From Candidatus Thermoflexus tengchongensis (GTDB taxonomy: Bacteria > Chloroflexota > Anaerolineae > Thermoflexales > Thermoflexaceae): a stretch of DNA of 64,000 nucleotides. Position 1 is the first letter of the stretch, and each line of letters begins with the position of its first letter. Where the stretch lies: NCBI GenBank assembly GCA_016842085.1, contig JAEVEX010000075.1:1-64000 (forward strand), given 5' to 3'. The notes beneath the pieces were generated by a model. It made no database searches. It was not told the DNA's origin and worked only from the letters and a program-made list of their open reading frames with translations. Positions 24,064 to 32,805 of this stretch are shown here, piece by piece. Position numbers and translations under genes: made by a program.

Positions 24064-27012
24064 ATGAAGAAATGGGTTTACCTCTTTGAAGAGGGCTATC
24101 GGGAGATCCCGGCGGAGCGCCGGCGGGATCTCCTCGGCGGCAAGGGCGCGGGGCTGGCGGAGATGGCCGGAGCGGGCCTTCCGGTTCCCCCGGGCTTCAC
24201 CATCACCACCGAGGCCTGCAACGCCTATTTCGCAGCGGGCAAGCAGTTCCCCGAAGGCATGTGGGAGCAGGTCCTGGAGGCCCTCCATCGGGTGGAAGAG
24301 AAAGTCGGCCGTCGCTTCGGTGACCCCCAGAACCCCCTCCTGGTCTCGGTCCGCTCGGGCGCCAAATTCTCCATGCCCGGGATGATGGACACCGTCCTCA
24401 ACGTCGGCCTGACCGATGAAACCGTCCACGACCTGATCGCCCAGACCGGCGACGAGCGCTTCGCCTACGATGCCTATCGCCGCCTCATCCAGATGTTCGG
24501 CCGCATCGTCAAAGGCATCCCCGGTGAGAAGTTCGAGCATATCCTGGACCGCTACAAGGCGAAGACGAAGGGCAAGCAGGATACGGATCTCACGGCCGAG
24601 ATGCTCCGGGACATTGTGGAGGACTTCAAGGCCCTTTACCGCAAGGAGCTGGAGGAGGAATTCCCCCAGGATCCCCTGGAGCAGCTCCGCCAGGCGATCC
24701 GGGCCGTGTTCGACTCCTGGTTCGGCAAGCGGGCGGTGGACTATCGCAACTTCTACAAGATCCCGCATGACCTGGGCACCGCATGCAACGTCCAGACCAT
24801 GGTCTTCGGCAACATGGGCTTCGACTCGGCCACCGGCGTGGCCTTCACCCGCAACCCGGCTACGGGCGAGAAGGAGCTTTACGGGGAGTATCTCCCCAAC
24901 GCCCAGGGGGAGGATGTGGTGGCCGGCATCCGCACGCCCCTCAAGATCACGAAAAAGGCCTCCCAGGAATGGGCCCGGGAGCACGGGATCTCTGAGGAGG
25001 AGCGCCGTCTGCGGTATCCGAGCCTCGAGGAGCTGATGCCGGAAACCTACCGCCAGTTCCTGGAGGTGGCTGCCCTGCTGGAGCGCCACTACCGGGACGT
25101 CCAGGATCTGGAGTTCACCATCGAACGCGGGCGGCTCTGGATGCTCCAGACCCGCACCGGCAAGCGCACGGCCAGGGCTGCCGTCAAGATCGCCGTGGAC
25201 ATGGTCCATGAGGGGCTCATCACCAAAGAAGAGGCCGTGATGCGGGTGGAGCCGGAGCAAATCAACCAGCTGCTTCTCCCGCGTTTCGATGAGAAGGCCA
25301 AGGAACGAGCCCGTGAGAAGGGCGAGCTGCTGGCACGCGGCCTCAATGCCTCCCCGGGCGCGGCCACCGGCCATGCGGTCTTCGACGCCGACACGGCAGA
25401 GGCCTGGGGCCGTGACGGCCGCCCGGTGATCCTGGTGCGCCCGGAGACCACGCCGGACGATGTGCACGGGATGATCGCCGCCCGGGGCATCCTCACCCAG
25501 CGCGGTGGGGCGACCTCCCACGCAGCGGTGGTGGCCCGCGGCCTGGGCAAGCCGGCGGTGGTGGGCTGTGAGGTGCTGCAGATCGATCTGGAGCGCAAGC
25601 AGTTCTCCGTCAATGGCCGGGTGATCCGCGAGGGCGATTTCATCTCCATCGACGGCTCCACCGGCGAGGTCTTCGCCGGCCAGATCCCCACCATCGATCC
25701 CAACCTGGCGGAGGAGCGGGAGCTGGTGGAATTGCTCTCCTGGGCCGATGAGTTCCGTCGCCTCCAGGTCTGGGCCAATGCGGATTACCCGCGGGATGCC
25801 CGCAAGGCCCGGGAGTTCGGCGCGGAGGGCATTGGCCTGGCTCGCACCGAGCATATGTTCTTCGAGACCGACCGCCTGCCCTACGTGCGCCAGATAATCC
25901 TCAACGCCCCTGAGGCCCAGCGCCTGATGGATCAGCTGCGGGCGGCGCAGCAGGCCGTCCAGGCCCGGCCCGACGATCCGAAGGCCCAGAAGGCCCTCCG
26001 TGAGGCGGAGCGGGCCGTTCGGACCTCGAAGGCCGTCCGGGCTTATCGTAAAGCCCTGGATCGCCTGCTGCCGGTCCAGCGGAAGGATTTCGAGGGGCTC
26101 TTCGAGGCCATGGACGGGTTACCTGTGATCATCCGGCTCATCGACCCGCCCATGCATGAGTTCCTGCCGCGCTATGAGGAGCTCCTGGCCGAGGTGGTGG
26201 AGTTGCGAACCCGCATCGAGGAGCGCCGCAAGATCAAGGGCTACCGCCCGCGCAAAGGCGAGAAATCCCTCAAGCAGATGGAAGAGGAGCTGGCGGAGAA
26301 GGAGGCGCTCCTGCGGGCAGTCAACGCCATGCGGGAGATGAACCCCATGCTGGGCCTGCGGGGCATCCGCCTGGGCATCCTCTACCCCGACATCATCCGG
26401 CTCCAGGTCCGGGCGATCTTCGAAGCTGCCTGCAACGTGAAGCGGCGGGGCATCACGCCCAGGCCGGAGATCATGATCCCCCTCAGCGCCGATGTGAAGG
26501 AGCTCCAGATCGTCCGGGAGATCGTGGATGAGGTGGCCCGGGATGTAATGGCCCGGGAGGGGATGGAAATCGAATACAAGTTCGGGACCATGATTGAGGT
26601 CCCGCGGGCCGCCCTGCTGGCGGGCGAGATCGCCCAGGTGGCCGAATTCTTCTCCTTCGGCACCAACGATCTGACTCAGACCGTGTGGGCCATCAGCCGG
26701 GATGACGCGGAGGGCAAGTTCCTGCTGCGGTATCTGGAGGAGAAGATCCTCCCGGAGAACCCCTTCCAGGTGCTGGATCGCAAGGGCGTGGGCCGGCTGA
26801 TGCGGATGGCCGTGGAGGAGGGCCGCCGCACCCGTCCGGATCTGGAGGTGGGCATCTGTGGGGAGCACGGCGGGGATCCTTCCTCGATTGAGTTCTGCCA
26901 TGAAATCGGGCTCAACTACGTCAGTGCCTCGCCATACCGGGTTCCGGTGGCCCGTCTGGCGGCGGCCCAGGCGGCTCTGAAGGAGCGGGCGGCGCGGATC
27001 GAAACCCGTTAA
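24064..27012 (+). CDS. ppdK: Pyruvate, phosphate dikinase
   Basis: 982 residues, versus about 875-900 for most PPDKs. Order: ATP-grasp nucleotide domain (LLGGKGAGLAEM, VRSGAKFSMPGMMDT), swivelling phosphohistidine domain with H486 in GGATSHAAVVARG, and PEP/pyruvate TIM barrel with C932 in GICGEHGGD. The extra length comes mainly from a charged helical insert at about 614-660 in the barrel and an extended helical hairpin at about 705-745 (RTRIEERRKIKGYRPRKGEK). The enzyme interconverts pyruvate, ATP and phosphate with PEP, AMP and diphosphate. It stands alone under its own promoter and ends in a hairpin. The ATG is chosen for its AGGAGGA site. Confidence 0.95.
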   Translation: MKKWVYLFEEGYREIPAERRRDLLGGKGAGLAEMAGAGLPVPPGFTITTEACNAYFAAGKQFPEGMWEQVLEALHRVEEKVGRRFGDPQNPLLVSVRSGAKFSMPGMMDTVLNVGLTDETVHDLIAQTGDERFAYDAYRRLIQMFGRIVKGIPGEKFEHILDRYKAKTKGKQDTDLTAEMLRDIVEDFKALYRKELEEEFPQDPLEQLRQAIRAVFDSWFGKRAVDYRNFYKIPHDLGTACNVQTMVFGNMGFDSATGVAFTRNPATGEKELYGEYLPNAQGEDVVAGIRTPLKITKKASQEWAREHGISEEERRLRYPSLEELMPETYRQFLEVAALLERHYRDVQDLEFTIERGRLWMLQTRTGKRTARAAVKIAVDMVHEGLITKEEAVMRVEPEQINQLLLPRFDEKAKERAREKGELLARGLNASPGAATGHAVFDADTAEAWGRDGRPVILVRPETTPDDVHGMIAARGILTQRGGATSHAAVVARGLGKPAVVGCEVLQIDLERKQFSVNGRVIREGDFISIDGSTGEVFAGQIPTIDPNLAEERELVELLSWADEFRRLQVWANADYPRDARKAREFGAEGIGLARTEHMFFETDRLPYVRQIILNAPEAQRLMDQLRAAQQAVQARPDDPKAQKALREAERAVRTSKAVRAYRKALDRLLPVQRKDFEGLFEAMDGLPVIIRLIDPPMHEFLPRYEELLAEVVELRTRIEERRKIKGYRPRKGEKSLKQMEEELAEKEALLRAVNAMREMNPMLGLRGIRLGILYPDIIRLQVRAIFEAACNVKRRGITPRPEIMIPLSADVKELQIVREIVDEVARDVMAREGMEIEYKFGTMIEVPRAALLAGEIAQVAEFFSFGTNDLTQTVWAISRDDAEGKFLLRYLEEKILPENPFQVLDRKGVGRLMRMAVEEGRRTRPDLEVGICGEHGGDPSSIEFCHEIGLNYVSASPYRVPVARLAAAQAALKERAARIETR

Positions 27013-27046
27013 GGGTTTTCCCGGATTCTTTCCCCTTCCCGACTTT

Positions 27047-27089
27047 GTGGGGTTGGGGTGGGAAGTGGGAAGCCCTACCCCAACCCCAC
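27047..27089 (+). terminator. Hairpin downstream of ppdK
   Basis: GTGGGGTTGGGGT at 27047-27059 and ACCCCAACCCCAC at 27077-27089 are perfect 13-base complements with a 17-base loop, starting 35 bases after the ppdK stop. No T-run follows, as is common in GC-rich thermophiles. One arm is G-rich, so a quadruplex is an alternative. Confidence 0.6.
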
Positions 27090-27171
27090 GCGGGAGTTGC
27101 TGGGGCTTTCAGGGCCGGTCTGTCCCCGCGGGCCGGCCCCGGCCAGCCATCGGCCAGAGGTCTCTCGGATT

Positions 27172-27286
27172 GCGCCGATTGAAATCGGCCTCCAGGCGCT
27201 ATGCGGCTCGCGTCGGCAGAGGCCGACGCGAGAAGCCCTTCGGCCGGCCGATCGGCCGAAGGGCTTTGAGGTCGAATTCATTCGAC
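27172..27286. repeat. Modular palindromic repeat, copy 2
   Basis: Left end GCGCCGATTGAAATCGGCCT at 27172-27191, identical to copy 1. Right end GGTCGAATTCATTCGAC at 27270-27286, also identical. The filler is different: two strong hairpins, CTCGCGTCGGC/GCCGACGCGAG (27208-27231) and CCCTTCGGCCG/CGGCCGAAGGG (27237-27263). Confidence 0.8.
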
Positions 27287-27288
27287 GC

Positions 27289-27410
27289 ATTGAAATCGGC
27301 CTCCCGAGGCGCTTCGCGCCAGGCGTCGGCCTCCGCCGACGGGAAAATCCTCTTCCGGCCTGCGAAGGCCGGCCACCGGCCAAAGGCCCCCGAGGTCGAA
27401 TTCATTCGAC
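27289..27410. repeat. Modular palindromic repeat, copy 3
   Basis: Follows copy 2 after two bases. Left end ATTGAAATCGGCCT at 27289-27302 (the first bases of the motif are lost). Right end GGTCGAATTCATTCGAC at 27394-27410. Filler contains GGCGCTTCGCGCC, GTCGGCctccGCCGAC, a GGGAAAATCCT block and a GGCCTGCGAAGGCC hairpin. Related blocks (GGAAATCCT, CCGGCCGGCCTTC) follow copy 1 at 8641-8662. Confidence 0.8.
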
Positions 27411-27417
27411 CTGGACA

Positions 27418-28128
27418 CTACGTGGTGAGGAATGCGACCCCGTGTTCTCGCAGGCTGGTGTATTGGCCCCGGCCGATGATCAGATGATCCAGCACCCGGA
27501 TCCCCAGCAACTGCCCGGCGGCCACCAGATCTCGCGTGAGGGCGATGTCCTCCGGGGATGGGGTGGGATCCCCCGAAGGATGATTGTGGGCGATGATCAT
27601 CGAGACCGCGTTGCGTCGGATAGCTTCGCGAAAGATCTCTGCGGGTCGCACCAGGGTGGTGTTGACATTTCCCACGTAGATGGTGGGGATGGCGAGGACC
27701 CGTCCCCGGGTATCCAGCAGGAGGACCCTGAGGGTTTCCTGCTCCAGATCGGCCATGTCGGCCAGCAGGAGATAGGCATCGTGGGCCGAGCGCACCTGAT
27801 GGCGTTCCCCGGGCGTGGCGGCGGCGACTCGACGTCCCAGCTCCAGAGCAGCCTGGATCTGGGCGGCCTTGGCCAGGCCGATGCCTGGGATCCGGGCCAG
27901 CTCGTGGGTGGGCGTTCGGGCCAGACCGGCCAGCCCTACGCATGCCTGGAGCACCCGATGAGCCAGGTGCAGTGCGTTCTCCCCTCGCCGGCCGGTTCGA
28001 AGCAGGATCGCCAGCAGCTCCGCGGTTGAAAGCACCCCAGGCCCATGCTGGATCAGGCGTTCCCGGGGTCGTTCGCTTTCTGGAAGGTCCTTCATGGTGA
28101 GCCATGAGTGGGCGGAATAGGGCTCCAT
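27418..28128 (-). CDS. radC: RadC family protein (JAB-domain)
   Basis: 236 residues. N-terminal UPF0758 helix-hairpin-helix part (LAILLRTGRRGENALHLAHR, ARIPGIGLAKAAQIQAALEL) and C-terminal JAB/MPN metalloprotease-like domain with the zinc motif HNHPSGDPTPSPEDIALT (H-x-H-x10-D) and a preceding glutamate in PAEIFREAI. Once linked to DNA repair, its role is now considered unknown. ATG 28128 is selected for an AGGGGA site; an in-frame GTG at 28167 is less likely. A TATCAT box on the reverse strand at 28176-28181 may be its -10. Confidence 0.9.
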   Translation of the reverse strand: MEPYSAHSWLTMKDLPESERPRERLIQHGPGVLSTAELLAILLRTGRRGENALHLAHRVLQACVGLAGLARTPTHELARIPGIGLAKAAQIQAALELGRRVAAATPGERHQVRSAHDAYLLLADMADLEQETLRVLLLDTRGRVLAIPTIYVGNVNTTLVRPAEIFREAIRRNAVSMIIAHNHPSGDPTPSPEDIALTRDLVAAGQLLGIRVLDHLIIGRGQYTSLREHGVAFLTT

Positions 28129-28264
28129 CCCGGTGATCCCCTGTTCTGTGGGCTGGTGCTTCCTCACCTGTAGTTATGATAGCGAGGAGGGGGTATTGGG
28201 GCGTGATGGAGGATCCCCTGGCCTTTCTCTGGAGTTTTGCCGTGTGGGTTGTGCCCGAAATTTT

Positions 28265-29350
28265 TTAATCGGGGCTCTTCAGGCCGCTTCCGGTGAGCAT
28301 CAGCACAACTGCGCGGTCGGTCTCCTGAAGGACCTGGGGCCAGATGGTCATGGCCAGGGCGCCTGTGGGTTCCACGAACAATCCCTGTCGAGCCAGGGAT
28401 TCCCGGGCGTTCTGGATTTCTGATTCGGAGACAGCCAGGATGGCGCCTTCGGTGATCCGGGCAGCCTGCAGGATTTCCGGGCCGCGGGGAGGTGCGGCGA
28501 TGCGAACGCCCTCGGCGATAGTTTCCCCCTCGGCAACGGGAGCCGGTGTCTCCAGACCTGCGGCGAAGGCCTGGGCCAGGGGGGCGCAGGCAGCGGCCTG
28601 GACGCCGTAGAGTCGGGGGAGCCGATCGATGTAGCCCGCCGCCTGGAGCGCTTCAAAGCCCAGGAAAAGGCCCAGGAAGAGCATTCCGTGCCCCAGGGGG
28701 GTGATCACTGCGTCCGGAGCTCGTCCCAGCTGCTCCCAGATCTCCCAGGCGGCGGCGGCCAGGCCCAGCAGGATGAAGGGATTGTAGACATGGCTGGCGT
28801 AGATCCCGTCCTGCTCCAGAGCCTGCATCAGCGCGGCGGTGGCCTGAGCACGGGGCCCGGGGACTTCGACCAGATGGGCACCCATCGCGCGCATCTGGGC
28901 TTTTTTGACGGGAGAGGCGTGAGCGGGCACGAAGAGGGTAGCCTGGAGGCCTGCGCGAGCGGCATAGGCGGCCAGCGAGGCGCCTGCGTTCCCCGAGGAG
29001 TCATCCATTACGTGGTGTGCTTCCATTTCCCGCAGGGCGCTCAAGCCAGTGGCGGTGCCCCGATCTTTATAGGATCCCGTGGGCATTACGTAATCCAGTT
29101 TGGCCCATAAGTGCGGTTCGATGGAAGATAAAGGGATCAGAGGGGTCCACCCTTCCCCCATGGTGATGGGATCCTGCTGGAAGGGCCACAGTTCCGCGTA
29201 GCGCCAGATTCCGGGCTGGCGAGGGCGGATGGCCCGGTGATCGAAGGGCAGCGGGCGGGGGGGTTCCCAGGGCCCCCCGCAGTCGCAGTGCCATCGGGTG
29301 GGATGATAGGTGGCGATCTGACGGCAGCGGGCGCACTGGACGGTCCACAT
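28265..29350 (-). CDS. Threonine synthase-like PLP-dependent enzyme
   Basis: 361 residues. The N-terminus has a zinc-ribbon-like C-x2-C (CARC) and C-x-C (CDC) followed by a fold-type II PLP domain. The cofactor lysine is in PTGSYKDRG, the phosphate loop is DSSGNAGASLAAYA, and the C-terminal serine-type pyridine contact is in LTGSGLKSP. These are the hallmarks of threonine synthase-like proteins, shorter than canonical ThrC. No thrA/thrB lies near, so a different beta- or gamma-replacement is possible. The gene starts 13 bases after the PIG-L gene and probably shares its operon. Confidence 0.8.
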   Translation of the reverse strand: MWTVQCARCRQIATYHPTRWHCDCGGPWEPPRPLPFDHRAIRPRQPGIWRYAELWPFQQDPITMGEGWTPLIPLSSIEPHLWAKLDYVMPTGSYKDRGTATGLSALREMEAHHVMDDSSGNAGASLAAYAARAGLQATLFVPAHASPVKKAQMRAMGAHLVEVPGPRAQATAALMQALEQDGIYASHVYNPFILLGLAAAAWEIWEQLGRAPDAVITPLGHGMLFLGLFLGFEALQAAGYIDRLPRLYGVQAAACAPLAQAFAAGLETPAPVAEGETIAEGVRIAAPPRGPEILQAARITEGAILAVSESEIQNARESLARQGLFVEPTGALAMTIWPQVLQETDRAVVLMLTGSGLKSPD

Positions 29351-29362
29351 GGATGAGGCTCC

Positions 29363-30052
29363 TTACCCTTCCAGGATGATGCGTCGGAAGCTTTCAGCGA
29401 GGATCTCCCGGCCATCGATCGGGTGTCGCAGTCGTTCCCGTAGCCGCTGTTCCAGCGCCAGGGGGTCCCGGATCTGACTGGCATGGCACTGGAGAGCGGC
29501 CATTTTCAACGCGAAGACGTCCGTGATGTCCACCCAGTGGTTAGCGTATTCGGTGGTGGAGAGATAGATCTCCCGGACCCGGTGGGGTTCCAGCCCCTCC
29601 TGGAGCAGCTCCGGGAAATACATGGGGTTTCCCGCGGCTGGGAAGATCGCGTCCAGGGTGGCCAGCCCGATGGCTCGATGGTCGTTGTGGTTGATATAGC
29701 GGTTGCCCCGGATCAGGGTTTGCGGATCCATGGTGACCACGATTTCAGGCCGGTAGCGGCGGATCATGCGGGTGATATCCCGGCGCAGTTCGAGGTTGGG
29801 CTCCAGGGTGCCATCGCTATAGTTCAGGAAGATCACCTCGCGCACCCCCAGCACAGAGGCAGCCTGTCGCTGTTCATGCTCGCGAATGGCGGCAAGCCGT
29901 TCAGGGGTCATGGTGGGATCATCGCTTCCTTTTTCGCCGCGGGTGGCGAGGCAGTAAATGACCTCGTGTCCCTCCCGGACCCACCGGGCGATGGTGCCTC
30001 CCGCGGCGAATTCGGGGTCATCGGGATGGGCCATCACCACCAGGATTCGCAT
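29363..30052 (-). CDS. PIG-L/LmbE family deacetylase
   Basis: 229 residues. The zinc motif AHPDDPEF is at 8-15 and the third ligand region is NHNDHRAIG. The family removes acetyl groups from N-acetylglucosamine conjugates, including the BshB step of bacillithiol and the MshB step of mycothiol synthesis, and from lipid-linked GlcNAc. Neither bshA/bshC nor msh genes are visible, so the substrate is open. ATG is preceded by AGGAGG. It lies directly before the threonine synthase-like gene. Confidence 0.87.
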   Translation of the reverse strand: MRILVVMAHPDDPEFAAGGTIARWVREGHEVIYCLATRGEKGSDDPTMTPERLAAIREHEQRQAASVLGVREVIFLNYSDGTLEPNLELRRDITRMIRRYRPEIVVTMDPQTLIRGNRYINHNDHRAIGLATLDAIFPAAGNPMYFPELLQEGLEPHRVREIYLSTTEYANHWVDITDVFALKMAALQCHASQIRDPLALEQRLRERLRHPIDGREILAESFRRIILEG

Positions 30053-30107
30053 GGCCGGTTCCTCCTGATCTTTCTATTATGGAAATGCCATATGGAGAAG
30101 CGGATGG

Positions 30108-30512
30108 TTATCCCCGGCTTCGAAGCACTCCCTCCGTTCGCACGGTGTAGTTGTGTGGGCATAGAAAGATCTCCAGGAAGATTCGTTCGATCTCCTCGGC
30201 GATGGCGGAAGGATTTTCCCCGGTGAAGGTTTTGCTCGGATTGTTTTCCCGAAGCCGTGAGGGGATTTGCCAGCCCATGGCGCGCAGGCGGTCTAACATG
30301 GCTGGCGAAAGCGGGCGGGCCTTACGGCGAGGTCCCCAATCTCCGCTGCAGACCTCCCCTTTTAAGCCTTCCGGTGTTCGTTCGAACTGGACATATGCCA
30401 GAGGACGCCCCGGGATTTCAAAGACGACGACGCTTCCGGGTGGTGTGTTCAGCAGCTCCTGAAGGTGATGGGTGAACAGATCCAGGCGCTGTTCCCGGGT
30501 GGATGCCTTCAT
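30108..30512 (-). CDS. TY-Chap/YbjN-like small protein
   Basis: 134 residues. The pattern VVVFEIPGRPLAYVQFERTP, a short hairpin, LSPAMLDRLRAMGWQIP and a long helix AIAEEIERIFLEIFL recalls the type III secretion chaperone-like (TY-Chap, YbjN) fold found in actinobacteria and Chloroflexota. No enzyme motif is present. ATG 30512 is used because AGAGG sits eight bases before it; an upstream ATG at 30554 lacks a site. Protein-binding function is assumed from the fold only. Confidence 0.5.
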   Translation of the reverse strand: MKASTREQRLDLFTHHLQELLNTPPGSVVVFEIPGRPLAYVQFERTPEGLKGEVCSGDWGPRRKARPLSPAMLDRLRAMGWQIPSRLRENNPSKTFTGENPSAIAEEIERIFLEIFLCPHNYTVRTEGVLRSRG

Positions 30513-30664
30513 TTGCTGGCCTCTGAGAGTGTCTCTTGATACCGATATCGTCATGTCGGTGAGGCTGAGCGGGCTATCCGGATGGCCGGCTCAGCTCATG
30601 CACAGCCGCGCCGTGAGACCAACTGCGCGCTTTCTATCTTTCTACATTGTAACCCAATCCTCCC

Positions 30665-30687
30665 TTGGAGCCTCACCGAGGCTCCAG
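30665..30687 (-). terminator. Hairpin after the redoxin gene
   Basis: GGAGCCTC (30667-30674) and GAGGCTCC (30678-30685) form a perfect stem with a three-base loop, extended by a T-A pair and a G-T wobble. It lies 13 bases downstream of the redoxin stop codon. A TACAAT-like -10 for the next gene follows at 30646-30651 on the same strand. Confidence 0.5.
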
Positions 30688-30699
30688 ATGGGCGGAAAC

Positions 30700-31179
30700 T
30701 CAGCCGGGTCGGAAGACAGGGTCCTCGTTATATGTGATGGGGTGGGAGGGGACGTTCAATTTCCGGGCGATCTGCTGGGAGATTGCCTCCAGATCATCCC
30801 GAACAAAGCCCACCGTGATGTGGAGGATCTGGCCCTGAGGGTCGATCACGAAAATGGTGGGCACATGGGTCAGGCGGTAGGCGGTGGAGCTGGTGAACTG
30901 ATGATCCGCCAGGATGGGGAAAGATAAGCGAAGCTCCCGGGCAAAGCTTTGAAGAACGGGAAGGGGATCCTGTCCGATGCCCAGCAACCGCCACTCGGGT
31001 GAGGGGTAAGCGCGGTGGAGATTTTCCAGGCGGGGCAGAATCAGGCGGCATGCAGGGCATGATTCTTTGAAGAAGACCAGAACGGTTAAACAGCCTTCTG
31101 GCTGTTCCAGGTAAGGCTGTCCATCCAGTGTGAGCCCGACCAGAAGAGGGGCGCGGTCTCCTCGCTGGAGTGTGGTCAT
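30700..31179 (-). CDS. Thioredoxin-fold protein (TlpA/AhpC-TSA like)
   Basis: 159 residues without a signal peptide, so cytoplasmic. The redox motif is CPAC at 41-44, the helix and DPLPVLQSFARELRLSFPIL block are peroxiredoxin-like, and the cis-proline is in HVPTIFVID. It is probably a thiol-disulfide reductase or a thiol peroxidase of the BCP/TlpA type. AAGGAGG precedes ATG. The hairpin after its stop codon suggests it ends a transcript. Confidence 0.82.
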   Translation of the reverse strand: MTTLQRGDRAPLLVGLTLDGQPYLEQPEGCLTVLVFFKESCPACRLILPRLENLHRAYPSPEWRLLGIGQDPLPVLQSFARELRLSFPILADHQFTSSTAYRLTHVPTIFVIDPQGQILHITVGFVRDDLEAISQQIARKLNVPSHPITYNEDPVFRPG

Positions 31180-31212
31180 TGGTGCCTCCTTCTTGTTCCC
31201 TTCTGAATGGAA

Positions 31213-32616
31213 TCAGGCCCAGCTCCTCGGAAGTGGAAGCTTCTTTCCCCGGTTCATGATGTTCTTCGGGTCGAAGAGAAGCTTGATCGCCCAGAATTTC
31301 TCGATCACGGTTGGCGGAAAGGCTTGTGGAATGAAATCCAGTTTCAGCATTCCGATGCCGTGTTCGCCGGAGAGGACGCCTCCCAGTTCCAGGGCGGCCT
31401 GGAAGATCCGGGTGGCGGCCTGGGCGACGCGGTTCATCTCGTCTGGATTGCGGCGATCGCAAAGCAATGTGGGATGCAGGTTTCCATCTCCAATGTGTCC
31501 GTAAAGCACGATCGGGACACCGGTTTCCTGGGCGATCTGCTGAATACGGCGGACCATCTGGGGGATGCGGGAGCGAGGGACGGTGATATCTTCGCTGAAT
31601 TTATGGGGTGCCAGTCGGGCGATGGCGGGAGAGGCTTGGCGACGAGGTTCCCACAGGCTGGTAGCGGACTCGGGATCTGTGGCTATGCGAACCACCCGGC
31701 CGCCAAAGGTCTGAACCCCCCGGGTCATCCGGGCCAGATCCCCCTGCACGGCTTCTTCCTCGCCATCCGCTGCCAGCAACAGGAGCGCCTCCGCTTCCAC
31801 CGGCAACCCGTAAGGGTGAAAGGCTTCCACCGCTCGCATCACCCCCTGGTCCATCAGCTCCGCCATCAATGGCAACACGCCGGAACTTAAGATCGCGACG
31901 ACCGCTTCGCACGCGGACTCCAGATGATCAAAGGCCACCGCCAGCGCCCCCAGCGCCGGCGGCCGCGGCAACAGACGAACCGTCACCTCCGTGATCACCC
32001 CCAGGGTTCCCTCCGATCCGATGAACAGATGCTTGAGGTCATACCCCGATACATCTTTCATCACCCGACCCCCCAGCCGTAATACTTCCCCACCCGGGAC
32101 GACCACCTCCATCCCCAGGACATAATCCCGGGTCACCCCATATTTCAAGCAGCGTGGCCCCCCCGCATTGGTCGCCACGTTGCCCCCTATGGTGGACATA
32201 TACAACGAGGCCGGGTCCGGGGGATAAAACCACCCCTGAGCCTCCACCGCTTTCTGAAGCTCATAGGTGATCACCCCGGGCTGGACCACCGCCACCCCAT
32301 CCGCTGGATCGATTTCCAGAATCCGATTCATCCGGGCCAGGCTTAAGCAGATCCCCCCATTGATCGGCACCGATCCCCCAGCCAGCCCCGTCCCTCCACC
32401 CCGCGGAACCACCGGCACTTCCAGCTCATTGGCTATGCGAAGCACCCAGGCCACGTCTGCTGTGGATTCCGCATGAATCACCACCTCCGGCACCCCCTCC
32501 GCCCACGTGGCATCATACCCATAAACCAGCCGCTCCACCGGGTGAATGGAAATCTGATCGGGACGCAAACGCTCCCGTAACCGCCCAATCACCTCATCCA
32601 TGGATCGATCCTTCAT
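31213..32616 (-). CDS. glcD: FAD-binding oxidase, glycolate/lactate dehydrogenase GlcD-like
   Basis: 467 residues of the vanillyl-alcohol-oxidase superfamily: FAD-binding PCMH domain with VVPRGGGTGLAGGSVP and GGNVATNAGGPRCLKYG, and the C-terminal GlcD substrate domain with YGHIGDGNLHP and SGEHGIGMLK. It oxidises a 2-hydroxy acid (glycolate or D-lactate). The partners GlcE and GlcF are not adjacent, so it may be a single-subunit D-lactate-type dehydrogenase. ATG 32616 has GGAGGAG just before it; a TTG at 32640 is a poor alternative. Confidence 0.9.
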   Translation of the reverse strand: MKDRSMDEVIGRLRERLRPDQISIHPVERLVYGYDATWAEGVPEVVIHAESTADVAWVLRIANELEVPVVPRGGGTGLAGGSVPINGGICLSLARMNRILEIDPADGVAVVQPGVITYELQKAVEAQGWFYPPDPASLYMSTIGGNVATNAGGPRCLKYGVTRDYVLGMEVVVPGGEVLRLGGRVMKDVSGYDLKHLFIGSEGTLGVITEVTVRLLPRPPALGALAVAFDHLESACEAVVAILSSGVLPLMAELMDQGVMRAVEAFHPYGLPVEAEALLLLAADGEEEAVQGDLARMTRGVQTFGGRVVRIATDPESATSLWEPRRQASPAIARLAPHKFSEDITVPRSRIPQMVRRIQQIAQETGVPIVLYGHIGDGNLHPTLLCDRRNPDEMNRVAQAATRIFQAALELGGVLSGEHGIGMLKLDFIPQAFPPTVIEKFWAIKLLFDPKNIMNRGKKLPLPRSWA

Positions 32617-32805
32617 CTTCTCCTCCAGCCTCCCAGACAAGACAGCTACTCCTTCAGATCACAGGGAAAAGAAACATGCGGAAGGACCCGGAGGCGCTGA
32701 AGGCACTTCCCCCAGCCCTTAAAGCCCTCCAGGGGAACCGGAAGAGGGTTGGCCTGGCTTTCCTCCAAGCACCCAGGGGATGAGCCCGGATGAATCGCCC
32801 ATGCT

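Larger units (their letters stand above)
27013..27417. other. Convergent intergenic stretch with terminator and two repeats
   Basis: 405 bases between the converging ppdK and radC stop codons. It holds a 13-bp terminator-like hairpin and then two adjacent copies of the modular palindromic repeat. No coding potential beyond chance is seen. Confidence 0.6.

Noticed and set aside
23941-25854. 637-codon reverse-strand open frame over the ppdK start
   Set aside because: Antisense shadow of PPDK, whose promoter, ribosome binding site and motifs are clear.
27172-27410. Possible CRISPR array from repeated palindromic blocks
   Set aside because: Only two adjacent units, repeats differ in internal sequence, spacers are not of constant length, and no cas genes are present.
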